Shown: in pieces, positions 52,804 to 63,700 of the stretch
Numbering within the stretch: position 1 is the first letter of the stretch
Layout of the letters: each line of letters begins with the position of its first letter
Translations under genes and position numbers: made by a program
Assembly: GCA_903926385.1 (NCBI GenBank)
Contig: CAIYIS010000048.1
Coordinates: 62,001-126,000, forward strand
DNA: 64,000 nucleotides
Direction of reading: 5' to 3'
DNA from: an uncultured Bacteroidota bacterium
GTDB taxonomy: Bacteria > Bacteroidota > Bacteroidia > 2-12-FULL-35-15
Notes under the pieces: generated by a model
What the model was told of the DNA's origin: nothing
What the model saw: only the letters and a program-made list of their open reading frames with translations
Databases searched by the model: none

Positions 52804-55587
52804 TTATTTCACTAAAACTAGTTTCTTTGTCTTTCGGTTATTATCTGCAGTCAAACTGTAATAATAGATTCCGGCTTGTAGATTTTTTCGGTCGAAAACT
52901 ACTGAATGTTTACCTTCACTCATGTTTTCATCTGCTAAGGTTTCTACTATTCGTCCACATTCATCCCAGATTTCCAAATTAACTTTCGATTTTTTATTAA
53001 TTGTAAACTCTATGGTTGATGACAAATTCATAGGGTTTGGATAAGCAGAAAGTTGCATTTCTTTTTTATTTCCAGCCAAATCTTGAACTCCTAAAATATC
53101 ATTTACGGAAGTAACATGTGTTGAATAAATACCGTTTGCATGAGTTGCAATTACTACTAAGCCATCGGAAGTACGGTAGTCAATCATGTCGCAAACTGCA
53201 TTGCCAATTGAGTTTGTTCCTTGCTGCACCCAAGTCGTGGAGATACCTGTTAGTGTATCGGTGGCGTATAATCCTGTACTTGTAGCTACCATATATACTG
53301 TTCCGTCAGCAACGGGAATAATACTAGCCCAACGAATCGATGGACTCACCGCCCCTGACACTTCAAGATTTCCACCTGCTTTTGCCCATGAGGTTCCTCC
53401 GTCAGTTGAATAAAATATGCTGTATACACTATAGTTCGAAAATATTGCCATCAACTTGTTTCCATCCCTAGGGTCGGTAGCAATACAACTTACATAACCA
53501 CCAGCTGGGAATACTGCACTAGTAGCCGTAGATGTTATATCCACAGGGGTTGGAGTTCCCGCATTGGCGTTGTCAACACGATAAATACGTTTGTTGTCTG
53601 TACCGTAGTAAACTCTGTTGGCTGGTATTTTACAAACGGTAACGGCAGTAACTACTGAGCTAACAGTTGGAACGGAATCATTAAATCTAGTCCAATTGGT
53701 ATTAATCGAATCCCAGTTATTAATCATTGGTATACCTGCTAAATTGCTGTTTCTCCACAAATATTTTCCTCCTGCCAAATACATAATATCATTATTATTC
53801 GGGTCAAGAGTATAGGGATTAATAAATTCAGGTTTCTTTAAATCTTGAGGGTCTATACGTGCATAAGAGGTAATATTACCACTCCCATCAAGGGTAGCTT
53901 TCATCATTTTTCCTTGTTGGATAGAAAAGTAATAGTTACTTTGATTATCGGCAATAGCACAATACGAACCGTCTCCACTTCGAGGTGTTACCCATGGTAC
54001 TTGAGGATTGCTAGAGTTGGTATACCAGCTTCCTTGGTCTTGAGCCCCTCCAATAATAATATCGTTATTAGGAGTAGCATGGTCGATAGCTACAGTGTAA
54101 AACATTGTGGTTAGGTATCCGTTGTTAAGCGATTGCCAGCTAACAGCAACCGCTGTGTCGTTTGTTGTTTTAAATACACCTCCATCATTTGCACTGAACA
54201 TTACATCTGGATTTGAAGGAAGAAATTCCATACAATGCTGATCGGGATGATGGTTAAGATAGGTATTGATAACCGGTAAATGAGAATTTTGTTCATATCC
54301 TCCAATAAATGTAGTATGTGTCGAATCTTGAAAGGCTGATGTAGACCTATACACATTAGTTCCACCTAAATAAACTACATTAGAGTTACCAGGTTTTACT
54401 TTTACGACCATATCATACGAATCTTGAGTCTGAAAATGGTCGAATATTGAACCTGTTTTAGGAAGGTTTATTGATAAATCTTGCCACACACCTCCGGCAC
54501 TGTCGCCATTACCCGAAAGATAAGTGTATTTCCAAAGGCTGTTCCAGTGCGGTTTTCCTAAATAATCGAAAACTTCTTTTCCTGAACCAGGAGTATTGGC
54601 CATAAAATATACTTCGTTCCTATTGTTTGGATTTATTCCTGAAACAATCCGATTATATGCTGTTGGGAAATTTGGAGGTGTAATTTTTGTAAATGTTGTT
54701 CCATTGGCCGAACGCCAAATTCCCTTTCCTGAACCTCCGTCATCCGACATAGTTATATATACAACTCCGGCAGTATCAACTTCCACATTGGTAAAATACG
54801 AGCCTCCTGTTTTTACAGCAGCCCAAGAAGTCCCTCCATTTGAGGTTTTGTAGACCCCGCCATAAATTGCTGCATACACTACAGATGAAGTGTCAGGAGC
54901 GGAAACATCGTTTGCTAATCCCCACACTAATTGCCAGCCTGTAGTAAATCCTCCTGGATTACCGCCTGAAGTGGTTGTTATGGGTTGCCACGAAACTCCT
55001 CCGTCAATCGATTTAAATAAACCATCTCCTAAATAATATGAATTACTTCCGCTACCCGAAGCAGAAGCACCGTATGCTTCTCCGCTTCCGTAATACCATA
55101 CATTGGTGTGATTCGGGCGTTTGTCCTGAACTAAGCAACTTGCATTTTTTAGTTGTCCTGCAGTATTACTCATATTCCAGGTTGTACCTCCATCTGTAGA
55201 AAGCCACATTCCTCCAGAGCAGGAACCGGCAAGCAATCTGTTTTCATTACTTACATCCACACCAAAAGCACGAGTACGTCCACCTACATTCCATGGGCCT
55301 CGGTTAACAAACACAAGTGGGTTGGATCTACTTCCTTCCGCATCATTGGGTAATGTAGCCGCAAAAGCAAGCTCTTTCTGACGCACATTATCCGGTATTT
55401 TACCAGTTGCAGGGTCGGCATAACGCCTCAATTCATAGTTCATACGCTCGTTCGCATCATCTTCCATTCCTTCATGTCGAGCTTCCTTTTCTTTTAAGCC
55501 TTTTTTTGAAATGTATTGTGCCGACATATACGCAACTGCCAAAAACGACAGGGCAACAGCCGATATTAATGTAGTTTTAAATTTCAT
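52804..55587 (-). CDS. Secreted VPS10/sialidase-like beta-propeller protein with T9SS sorting domain
   Basis: 927 residues. Signal peptide 1-20 or so. Residues about 95-840 form a propeller of BNR/VPS10-type blades, each with an Asp-box-like SxDGGxxW: MWLSTDGGTTWNMSN, LFKSIDGGVSWQPI, VYKTSNGGTSWAAV, FYSTDGGTSWAKAGG. No sialidase catalytic arginine triad is evident, so glycan binding or a structural role is as likely as hydrolysis. The last 80 or so residues are a type A sorting domain (LSAYPNPMNLSSTIEF ... LQAGIYYYSL ... KKLVLVK). Confidence 0.9.
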   Translation of the reverse strand: MKFKTTLISAVALSFLAVAYMSAQYISKKGLKEKEARHEGMEDDANERMNYELRRYADPATGKIPDNVRQKELAFAATLPNDAEGSRSNPLVFVNRGPWNVGGRTRAFGVDVSNENRLLAGSCSGGMWLSTDGGTTWNMSNTAGQLKNASCLVQDKRPNHTNVWYYGSGEAYGASASGSGSNSYYLGDGLFKSIDGGVSWQPITTTSGGNPGGFTTGWQLVWGLANDVSAPDTSSVVYAAIYGGVYKTSNGGTSWAAVKTGGSYFTNVEVDTAGVVYITMSDDGGSGKGIWRSANGTTFTKITPPNFPTAYNRIVSGINPNNRNEVYFMANTPGSGKEVFDYLGKPHWNSLWKYTYLSGNGDSAGGVWQDLSINLPKTGSIFDHFQTQDSYDMVVKVKPGNSNVVYLGGTNVYRSTSAFQDSTHTTFIGGYEQNSHLPVINTYLNHHPDQHCMEFLPSNPDVMFSANDGGVFKTTNDTAVAVSWQSLNNGYLTTMFYTVAIDHATPNNDIIIGGAQDQGSWYTNSSNPQVPWVTPRSGDGSYCAIADNQSNYYFSIQQGKMMKATLDGSGNITSYARIDPQDLKKPEFINPYTLDPNNNDIMYLAGGKYLWRNSNLAGIPMINNWDSINTNWTRFNDSVPTVSSVVTAVTVCKIPANRVYYGTDNKRIYRVDNANAGTPTPVDITSTATSAVFPAGGYVSCIATDPRDGNKLMAIFSNYSVYSIFYSTDGGTSWAKAGGNLEVSGAVSPSIRWASIIPVADGTVYMVATSTGLYATDTLTGISTTWVQQGTNSIGNAVCDMIDYRTSDGLVVIATHANGIYSTHVTSVNDILGVQDLAGNKKEMQLSAYPNPMNLSSTIEFTINKKSKVNLEIWDECGRIVETLADENMSEGKHSVVFDRKNLQAGIYYYSLTADNNRKTKKLVLVK

Positions 55588-55619
55588 CTTTAGAGAGATT
55601 ATTCTGTTTATTTAGCTTC

Positions 55620-55627
55620 CAAAGGTA
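55620..55627 (-). promoter_or_regulatory. -7 element for the propeller protein
   Basis: Minus-strand TACCTTTG, about 32 bp before the ATG. Confidence 0.6.
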
Positions 55628-55779
55628 GTGTTTTTTCGGGTGATTGTTTTTTTAAAGAAAGGGGAATAGTATAAGGCAACGGACAATAATTAACATCGAA
55701 TAGAAGAAAGGGAATAGAAAATGGGGATAAAGAGCAGAAAATAGGGAGTAGTAAAGAGTTGAAATTGACCTTTTTTTAT

Positions 55780-55921
55780 TTGAACTAAAATAAATGGATT
55801 AAGAACTCAAGTTAGTGGTCTAAGAACTCATGTATTTGGAGCAAGAACTCAAGTATTTGATTAAAGAACCTAAGTTAATAGTCTAAGAACTCAAGTTATT
55901 GGTCTAATAACTCAATTGTTA
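55780..55921. repeat. Tandem array F, 21-bp period
   Basis: Units start at 55780 (degenerate), 55801, 55822, 55843, 55864, 55885 and 55906. Each keeps AAGAACTCAAG at the front; the following 9-10 bases vary freely. No indel. It lies just after the beta-helix gene's stop and upstream of the propeller gene's promoter region. Confidence 0.9.
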
Positions 55922-55944
55922 CAATTTTTTTACGTATTCTGTCA

Positions 55945-57411
55945 TTAAGGAATAAGCTCGTAAGCACCAATGTCTGGGTATGAATCTCTCATGTTGATGT
56001 TCAAATCTAGAGGAACGTTGATGCTGGTATTACCATTATTAATGGCCTGAGAAGTGGACGAGAGGTTATAATTATTGGTATTGGCGTCTTTAAAAGCGGG
56101 GTTGGCATTTTGCATATTGCCGGAAAGATAATGAGCGGGGTTGCTTATGTCTAATGCTGTTTTTAGAATACAGTGGTCGAAGGTGTAATGAAAAGGGACA
56201 GTGGCAACGGAGTCGAAGAGAAGTTCATCGGCCAAATCGCCAGAAATAATACAATTGCCAAAGTAAGCCGAAACGAGGGCATTAGGATGAACGACATCGT
56301 TGGCATCTTTATAGAAATTATTGATGGCAATGGAAGGGGTGGCTCGAGAGGAGGCGTTAGAACTATTGCTTGCGTTATTAGGGTTGGCATCCCAGTAATT
56401 GGCAAAGGTACATTGTTCAAAATGGTAAGCACCGCCATTGGTAAGGGCAGCCACATATTGTCCGCAATTAGCAAACACACAATTATTACTTGTTATATGT
56501 CCGCCTACGGAATAAATGGCTGCGGCTTTCTGATTTTTAATGATGGTATTGGTCATGGTAAGCGAAGGTTGAGGGTAGGTGGAGTTATCGCCTACCTTAA
56601 CACCAATAGCACCGTTTTTAATTTTAGCCCAGTTAATATTGTTGTTCAAACTTCCGTTCATTAGCCAAATGTATCCCCACTGTCCGGGTACTTCTTTGTA
56701 ATCGGCCTCCAAACGGTCGCCTTCGAAGGTAACTTCGTTGTTATGTTCTCCTCGTATTTGCAACGAGCCATAGGCATAGACCCACAGAATAGCATTTTTG
56801 TGTAAATACACTTTGGTTCCGGGCAACATGGTTAATCTGCAACCGGAATCTACAACTGCCAATCCGAAAATAAGGTGGGGCTTGTCGTTTTTCCATGCTC
56901 CATCTCGTGATTCGTTGCAATGAATGATGGAGTAAGGTGGTAAACCGTTGGTAGGAAAATGGTCTGGTTTGTGAAGGTAAACATCCTGACCAATGGCTGT
57001 AAGGTAAACTGATTGAACATTTCCGTTGGTTTCGAAAAGTACTTCATCGGTAATAAGCAATGGAGAATTTTGATTGGTAGGGTTGACAGTAACTTGTACA
57101 AAAGCATACAAACTATCGCCAGCTAATATTTCCATATCTTTTAACAAAACGCCACTATTCCCGTCTACATTTAAACGAAAAGGAGAAGCAGCGCCAGCTG
57201 CCAAACGAATGTTCGAAATATTTAAAGGTTGGGATTCGTTATTGTAAACTTTGAAAACTTTGGTAACCGAACCAACATGAGTAAAGACAGTATCAAACAA
57301 CACCGAGTCGGTGGAGAAAGCCAACTTAGCATTAGGGTCGTTGAGTATTTTATCTTTCTTGCAAGACGAGAGCAATAAAAAAGGTATCAGCAGCAAAAAG
57401 AAATATTTCAT
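55945..57411 (-). CDS. Lipoprotein with Ig-like and right-handed beta-helix regions
   Basis: 488 residues. Signal and lipobox LLLSSC (Cys17) with a KKDK linker. Residues about 25-150 are an Ig-like/ASPM-type domain (DSVLFDTVFTHVGSVTKVFK, then ADSLYAFVQVTVNP-type strands). Residues about 185-440 look like parallel beta-helix coils (RLTMLPGTKVYLHKNAILWV, GSLQIRGEHNNEVTFEGD, NTIIKNQKAAAIYSVGGHI) with an ASN-rich insert. The C-terminal INMRDSYPDIGAYELIP is the usual end of such proteins. No lyase residues can be assigned. A promoter element ends 4 bp before the ATG. Confidence 0.85.
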   Translation of the reverse strand: MKYFFLLLIPFLLLSSCKKDKILNDPNAKLAFSTDSVLFDTVFTHVGSVTKVFKVYNNESQPLNISNIRLAAGAASPFRLNVDGNSGVLLKDMEILAGDSLYAFVQVTVNPTNQNSPLLITDEVLFETNGNVQSVYLTAIGQDVYLHKPDHFPTNGLPPYSIIHCNESRDGAWKNDKPHLIFGLAVVDSGCRLTMLPGTKVYLHKNAILWVYAYGSLQIRGEHNNEVTFEGDRLEADYKEVPGQWGYIWLMNGSLNNNINWAKIKNGAIGVKVGDNSTYPQPSLTMTNTIIKNQKAAAIYSVGGHITSNNCVFANCGQYVAALTNGGAYHFEQCTFANYWDANPNNASNSSNASSRATPSIAINNFYKDANDVVHPNALVSAYFGNCIISGDLADELLFDSVATVPFHYTFDHCILKTALDISNPAHYLSGNMQNANPAFKDANTNNYNLSSTSQAINNGNTSINVPLDLNINMRDSYPDIGAYELIP

Positions 57412-57415
57412 TGGA

Positions 57416-57423
57416 CAAAGATA
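57416..57423 (-). promoter_or_regulatory. -7 element for the beta-helix lipoprotein
   Basis: Minus-strand TATCTTTG, 4 bp before the ATG: predicts a leaderless mRNA. Confidence 0.6.
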
Positions 57424-57741
57424 TTTAAAGAAATTTAATGACCATTAATAAACGCATTAAATGAAGAAATATTGTGATGAATGAAAAAAAAGAATGAATA
57501 GTTCGGATGTTTTGATGCCTTTAATTTGAAACAAAAGTATGGAAATGATAAAAAGCAGAAAAAAGGGAAAGAATGTGTTATAAAAAATTAACAGTTGATT
57601 GTTTATGGAATTTGAGAAGAATATGCATCAATTAATAAAAAAGTATAAATTTGCTGATTATAAAAACCGGTAGGCGGCTCTTTTCTAAAACCTCAATTTC
57701 TATCTTAAAAGAAATTGACAGAGCAGCACCGATTGATAAAA
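57424..57741. other. Divergent intergenic region
   Basis: Between two divergent genes. It holds the promoter of the last gene and, at about 57693-57716, a small hairpin CAATTTCT/AGAAATTG within its leader. Nothing else recognised. Confidence 0.45.
57646..57653 (+). promoter_or_regulatory. -7 element for the final giant gene
   Basis: TAAATTTG, exact consensus, about 88 bp before the ATG. Confidence 0.5.
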
Positions 57742-60700
57742 ATGAAAAAAGGGATTAAGTATATTTTCGGTATTTTGTTCATCATAGCTTTTAGCAGCAC
57801 TGCTGTTAGGGGGCAGCAGAATTTTGCCAATGAAGCCGAAATGAAAAAAGAAGCTAATCGATTGTTCGAAGAGGATGATTTTGCAAAGGCATTTCCTCTT
57901 TTCTCCCAACTTGCCAGCGTTTACCCCAAAGACCCCGATTACAATTACCGATTAGGAGTGTGTATGCTTTTTTCGTTTGACGACAAGGAAAAGCCCATTC
58001 GATTTCTGGAATATGCCTCCAGCAAACCGGAAGTAGAAAAAGAGGTGTTGTATTATTTGGCCAAAGCTTATCACTTGAACTATCGTTTTGATGATGCCAT
58101 AGCAAAATACAAAGAGTATAAAAAAGTGGCCTCGTCAGCAAAAGCACAAAAGCTACAGGTGGACCGACAAATTGAAATGTGTAAAAACGGAAAATTGTTG
58201 TTGCGCAACTTGTCGGACCTGATGGTGACCGATAAAAAGGAAATGAGCAGGGAAGACTTTTTTAGAGCTTATGATGTTACCGGACTGAGCGGGAAATTGC
58301 TAGTTAAACCTGAAGACAAGCCTTTTAAAACATCTCTGGATAAAAAGAAAAAAGAATCGTCAGTAATATTTAGTGCTACTACCAATACTCAGATTTTCTT
58401 TTCTAGTTATGGCGATGATGCAAGTAAAGGTAAAGACATTTACACCATAAAAAGAAAAGACAATGGAGAATGGACCACACCGCAATCGGTAGGTGCGCCT
58501 ATTAATACGGAATATGATGAAGACTTTCCATTCCTTCATCCAAATGGAAAAGTGCTTTATTTTTGTTCGAAGGGGCATAACTCAATGGGAGGATATGATA
58601 TTTTCAAATCAGCATGGAACGAAACAACCTTTACCTGGGGCACTCCTGTTAACATGGATTTTCCGATTAATACTCCTGATGATGACATTTTATACGTTAC
58701 CGATTTTTATGAAAAACAAGCCTACTTTGCTTCGGCTCGTTCCAGTACCACCGGAAAGATAGAAGTATATCACATCAATGTGGACCGAAAACCGATTGAC
58801 TTAACTTTTATCAACGGTACAGTAATAAAGGCTCCTGAAGACCGTACATTGGATTTAAAGATTGTTGTAAAAGATTTGAATAATAATTCTATTGTTGGTA
58901 TTTATAATTCTTCGCCAACTGATGGAACATATTCGATGAAATTGCCTAATGGAGGAAAATATTTGTTCACTATTGAATCGCCTAGTTTAGCAACACAATC
59001 AGAGGTAATTGTTCTCCCTATACAGCATGAATTTAAACCAATAGCCCAGGAAATAAGCCTTGCTCCCAAAAAGGATAAACTGATTGTGAAAACCATCCTG
59101 GAAGGAGGCGGAGACGATTCGAATATAATGTTGGCAAGTAATTTCTTTAAAGAAAAAGCAAGAATGGAAGTAAATGCTTCTGAATCTAATTTCGGAACCA
59201 CTTCTAAACAATACGGTACTACAGATCAGGTACAAAATTTATATCCTACAGGTTCGGCAATGGCAACTAATGCTCCAAAAAGCACAACACCCACGGCAGC
59301 AAAACCACCTAAACCAAAACTATCCAATATTGATTTGGTACGAATTGCTAAGGAAGATACAAAGGATATTCTGAATGCTGCAAAAGATGCAAAAGAGCAA
59401 GCAGACATTGCACTTAACCATGCGAATCAGAAAAATCAAATGGCAGAAACCAAAACAAAAGAGGTTTCGCAATTGCTACTAGATGCCAGTAAAGCTTCGG
59501 ACATTTCGAAGAAACAAGCGATCATCGCTCAGGCCAATGAAAAAAATGCGGTTGCTCAACAACTGAATGAGGAGACAGTGGCAGCATTTAATTTGGCAAA
59601 AAAACTAGAACTTTCTGCTGCTTCTAAACAAAAGGAAGCGGACCTTTCGAAACTATATGCAGCAGACCTTGAAGCCGCGGTAAATTCACCTAACGCTGAA
59701 GAGGCTATTTCGAAACTGGAAGCACAACAGAAAAAAATGGAAACAATGAGCAAAGAGAATTCGGAAAAAGGTTCGATTACCGAAAGCTTAAAACGGGATC
59801 AGGAAAATAAAGAAAAAGAGTTGGCAAAAGCTCAGAGAGCTGTGACGGACAAAAAACAGGAGATGGCTGATAATGAAACCATATTAACTAGTTTGAAAGC
59901 AGATTTAGCAAAAGCAAAAAAAGATGATTTAAAACAAGGCTTGACAAAACAAATTGCTGAACTTACGGACGACAATAAAAATCTGGAAAAGGAACTCTCG
60001 CAGAAAGTGGCACGTGCTGACCAACTGGATAAAGAGAATGAAGGAATAAAAAGTCAGATGGCGCTTGTGAAAACAGTATTAGCCGAATCGAAAACCAGCA
60101 CCAGCGAATCTGCTGCAGCAACTGTTGCTAATATTGACAAGACCAAACTAGAACAAAAAGTTAGTGACTTAGCCAAAACCACAACAGAAAATACCAATAC
60201 CATAACTGTGGTAACGAATAATCCTAACGCAGTAATTACACCACCTTCCAATATGGCTAATAACACAGTTGTAAACAATACTGTAAATAAAACAGAAGTT
60301 GTGGCACCGCCTGTTACTAACAAAACAGAAACGATACCTGTGAACAATACAAACATAACACCTGTGGCTACCAACAATGCTGCTAAAATCATATCAACCG
60401 AATCGTTTAATAAAAAGTATCAGGACGAACTGTCCGCCACTGCTAAAATAACAGTGGAACTTGAACGTGAACAAGCGAAAGCTGATGTGTTGAAAAACTG
60501 GACGAAGGCATTGGACGGATATGTAACTGAACAGAAAGATGGATTAAAGAACACGACTGTGGAGCAGGAAAAAATAGTTTACACAAAAAACATTGCAGAT
60601 GCAGAAGTGGTTTCGAAAGATTTGAAAACTCAAAACGAAACAGCAATTGCAAAAGTGGATACCATCAAAAAACAACAAGCTGCCTTGGCAGCCGCAAGTG

Positions 60701-63700
60701 CAGCTTCAGCTTCCAACCCAACAGCAGCAAACGTTCAGCCTAATACGAATCAGACAACAGTTAAAAACAATTCGAATACTGTAACTATAGCAAATATTAG
60801 TAAAAAATATGAGGACGATTTGATTAGTAAAAATAAAATAACAGCTGAAATAGAAAGAGAACAAGCCAAGTCAGAGGTTTATAAAGCATGGAATATTGCC
60901 GTAGGTGATTACATTGTAAAACAAAAAGAGTACTTAGGCAAAACTACAGATGCTCAAGAAAAAACTCAGGCAACGAAAAACATTGCAGATGCACAAAAAG
61001 TGTCGGACGATGTGAAAGCAAAAACTGAATCGTCATTGGCAAAAGTAGAGTTGTTGAAAAAACAACAAGCAGATATGTTAGCTGCCAAAAATGCAGCTAC
61101 GAATGCAACAACAAATCCTGAAGTTAAGAACACAAACTCAACTCAGCCTGCGGTGGCGAACAATACAACACCTATGGTTACTGCAAATTCTTCCAAGCCT
61201 GTAGCTGTTGAAACAATCAATAAGAAGTATCAGGATGAGTTGGCTGAGAAAAATAAAATTACCAACGAACTGGAAAGAGAGCAGGCTAAAACTGAAGTAC
61301 TCAAATCTTGGAATAAGGCAGTTGATGATAACTTAGCCAAACAAAATGAAATATTAAAAACCACTTCGAACCCAGAAGAGAAAAAACTATACGCTAAGAG
61401 TATTGAAGATGCTGCAGCCATTTCTAAAGATTTAAAATCGCAAACCACAGCTTCTGTTGCTAAGGTGGAAACTTTGAAAAATAATAATACATCAGGTACC
61501 ATTGCTGCAAGCAACGAAAAAACTACTTCAAATACAATTGAACCGAAAACAAATACAACAGTGGTGACACCTGCGGTAGAAAAACCAAAACCAACTGCTG
61601 TAGCACTTTCATATATTTCTTCGAAGTATGAAGAACAACTTTCGGTTTCAAATAAAATTGATGATGAACTAAAACGAGAGCAATCTAAATTGGAAATTTA
61701 CAAGAACTGGAAAAAAGAGATTGATGCAAATTTGATTAAACAAAGGGCCGACCTTGCTGTTATTACTGACATTAAAGAGAAAAACACTTGTTCGGAAAAC
61801 ATTAAAAATGCAGAAAAGAAATCAGGAGAACTAGCTAATCAAACCAATCAGTCTGTTGCAAAATGTGATGAACTAAAGAAACAGCAGGACGCGATTGCTT
61901 TAGTAAATTTAGCTAAAGCTGCTAATGCAACCAAACAACCAGAAACAGCTAACAACAATCCGAATACAAATGCAACTCAACCGGTAAAAACAACAGAAAA
62001 TTCGCTTGCGGTGTTAAACAAAAAGTACTCGGATGAATTAAGTTCTGCAGACAAGATAATGGATGAGTTGAAAAAAGAAGAGGCCAAAACAGAAGTGCTT
62101 AGTAACTGGAATAAGGCTGTAAAAGATGATATCGCAAAGCAGAAGACTGATTTAAATACAACTTCTAACCCTGATGACAAGAAAATAGCTACTCAGATTA
62201 TTGCAGATGCTGAAAAATTTTCGAAGGAATTAACTGAGCAAACTAAACAGAAGAATGCAAAAGTGGAAACTTTGAAAAAAGAGCAGAACGCGGTGGCAAC
62301 AACTAATGTGAACAAAAACAAATCAGAGAATCCGTCTTCTGCTAACAAGACAGAAAACAACAACTCTACAGCTTCTCAACCCGGAAATGGAAGTAATGCA
62401 GTAGTAAGCGCACCTGCAGTAAACGATGTTTTTGAAACAAAAAAATCGGCAACATATACGGAAAACAAACCTATTCCATTGGATGAAAAAATTCCTGAAG
62501 GACTTGTATATAAAGTGCAGATTGGAGCGTTTGCAAAGCCAATACCTCAGGGATTGTTCGAAGGGATTAAACCTATAACAGGTGAAACAACCAAAAATGG
62601 TTACATACGTTATTCAGCTGGTATGTTTGCTAAATTAAGTTCAGCTCAGGGAGCGAAAGACCAGATAGTAGGATGCGGTTATAAAGATGCTTTTGTGGTG
62701 GCTTTCTATAATGGAAAAAGGATTACCATGGCTGAAGCATTTACTATAAATAACGCTCAGCATGGAACTGAAAACACTCCTGTGGTGGCATCTGATGCAA
62801 ATGTAAAATCTGAAAACAGTAATGTTGCAAGCGAAAATGCAACATCAGCTAATCATTCAGAAAATGCGTCAACAAATATTATTTCTTCCGTAAATTCGAG
62901 CCAACCGGTGGTGAACAACGTGCAACCAACTGTTACGAACATGAAATCTGCTGTTGCCGCTAATCAATCCGTAAATGCTCAACCACCTCTTGCGAACAAT
63001 CAGCCAGTAAAAGAAAAAGAACCTGTGGCTGTGGTAAACAATAAACAAACAGAAGTCAACAACAAGCAAACAGAGGTTAATATCAAACAAACAGAGGTTA
63101 CAACTGCCAAGGAAAAAGGAAGTCAACCGAGTGTTGCTGCCGTAGCTGTATATTACACTGTACAGGTAGGTGTTTTCTCTCAGGCATTAGCACCGGCAAA
63201 AGTAAAGAGTTTATCAGAAGTTTCGACAGAAACCACTCCGAATGGTTATCTGCGTTATAATTCCGGAAACTATTCGAATTTTAAACAAGCTGAGAAAGCC
63301 AGAGGTTCTGTTTCTGATGCAGGTTTTAAAGATGCATTTGTAACTGCTTACCGCGATGGGAAGCGAATCTCTATGACAGAAGCTCGTCAGGCAGAACTTC
63401 CGGGAAGCAACATTGCGTTATCGCCTGCTGTTTCTCAGGTGAGCCCTGCTGTGGCGACTACCGAACAAAAACAAATGACCATTACTGAAATGGTTAAAGA
63501 CAATAAACAAGCGAATGCAACTGTTCAACCACCGGTGGCAACCAATGCTACTCCAACCGTTGTTAAGGAGCAACCTGTAGTCGTAAAAGAACCAACTATT
63601 GCTCCAAATGAACAACGTGTTGAAGTAAAAGAGCAGCCTCCAGTAACTAAAGAACAATCTGTAGCAGCTAATACTGAAAAGTCTAATCCTGAAGTAATAC

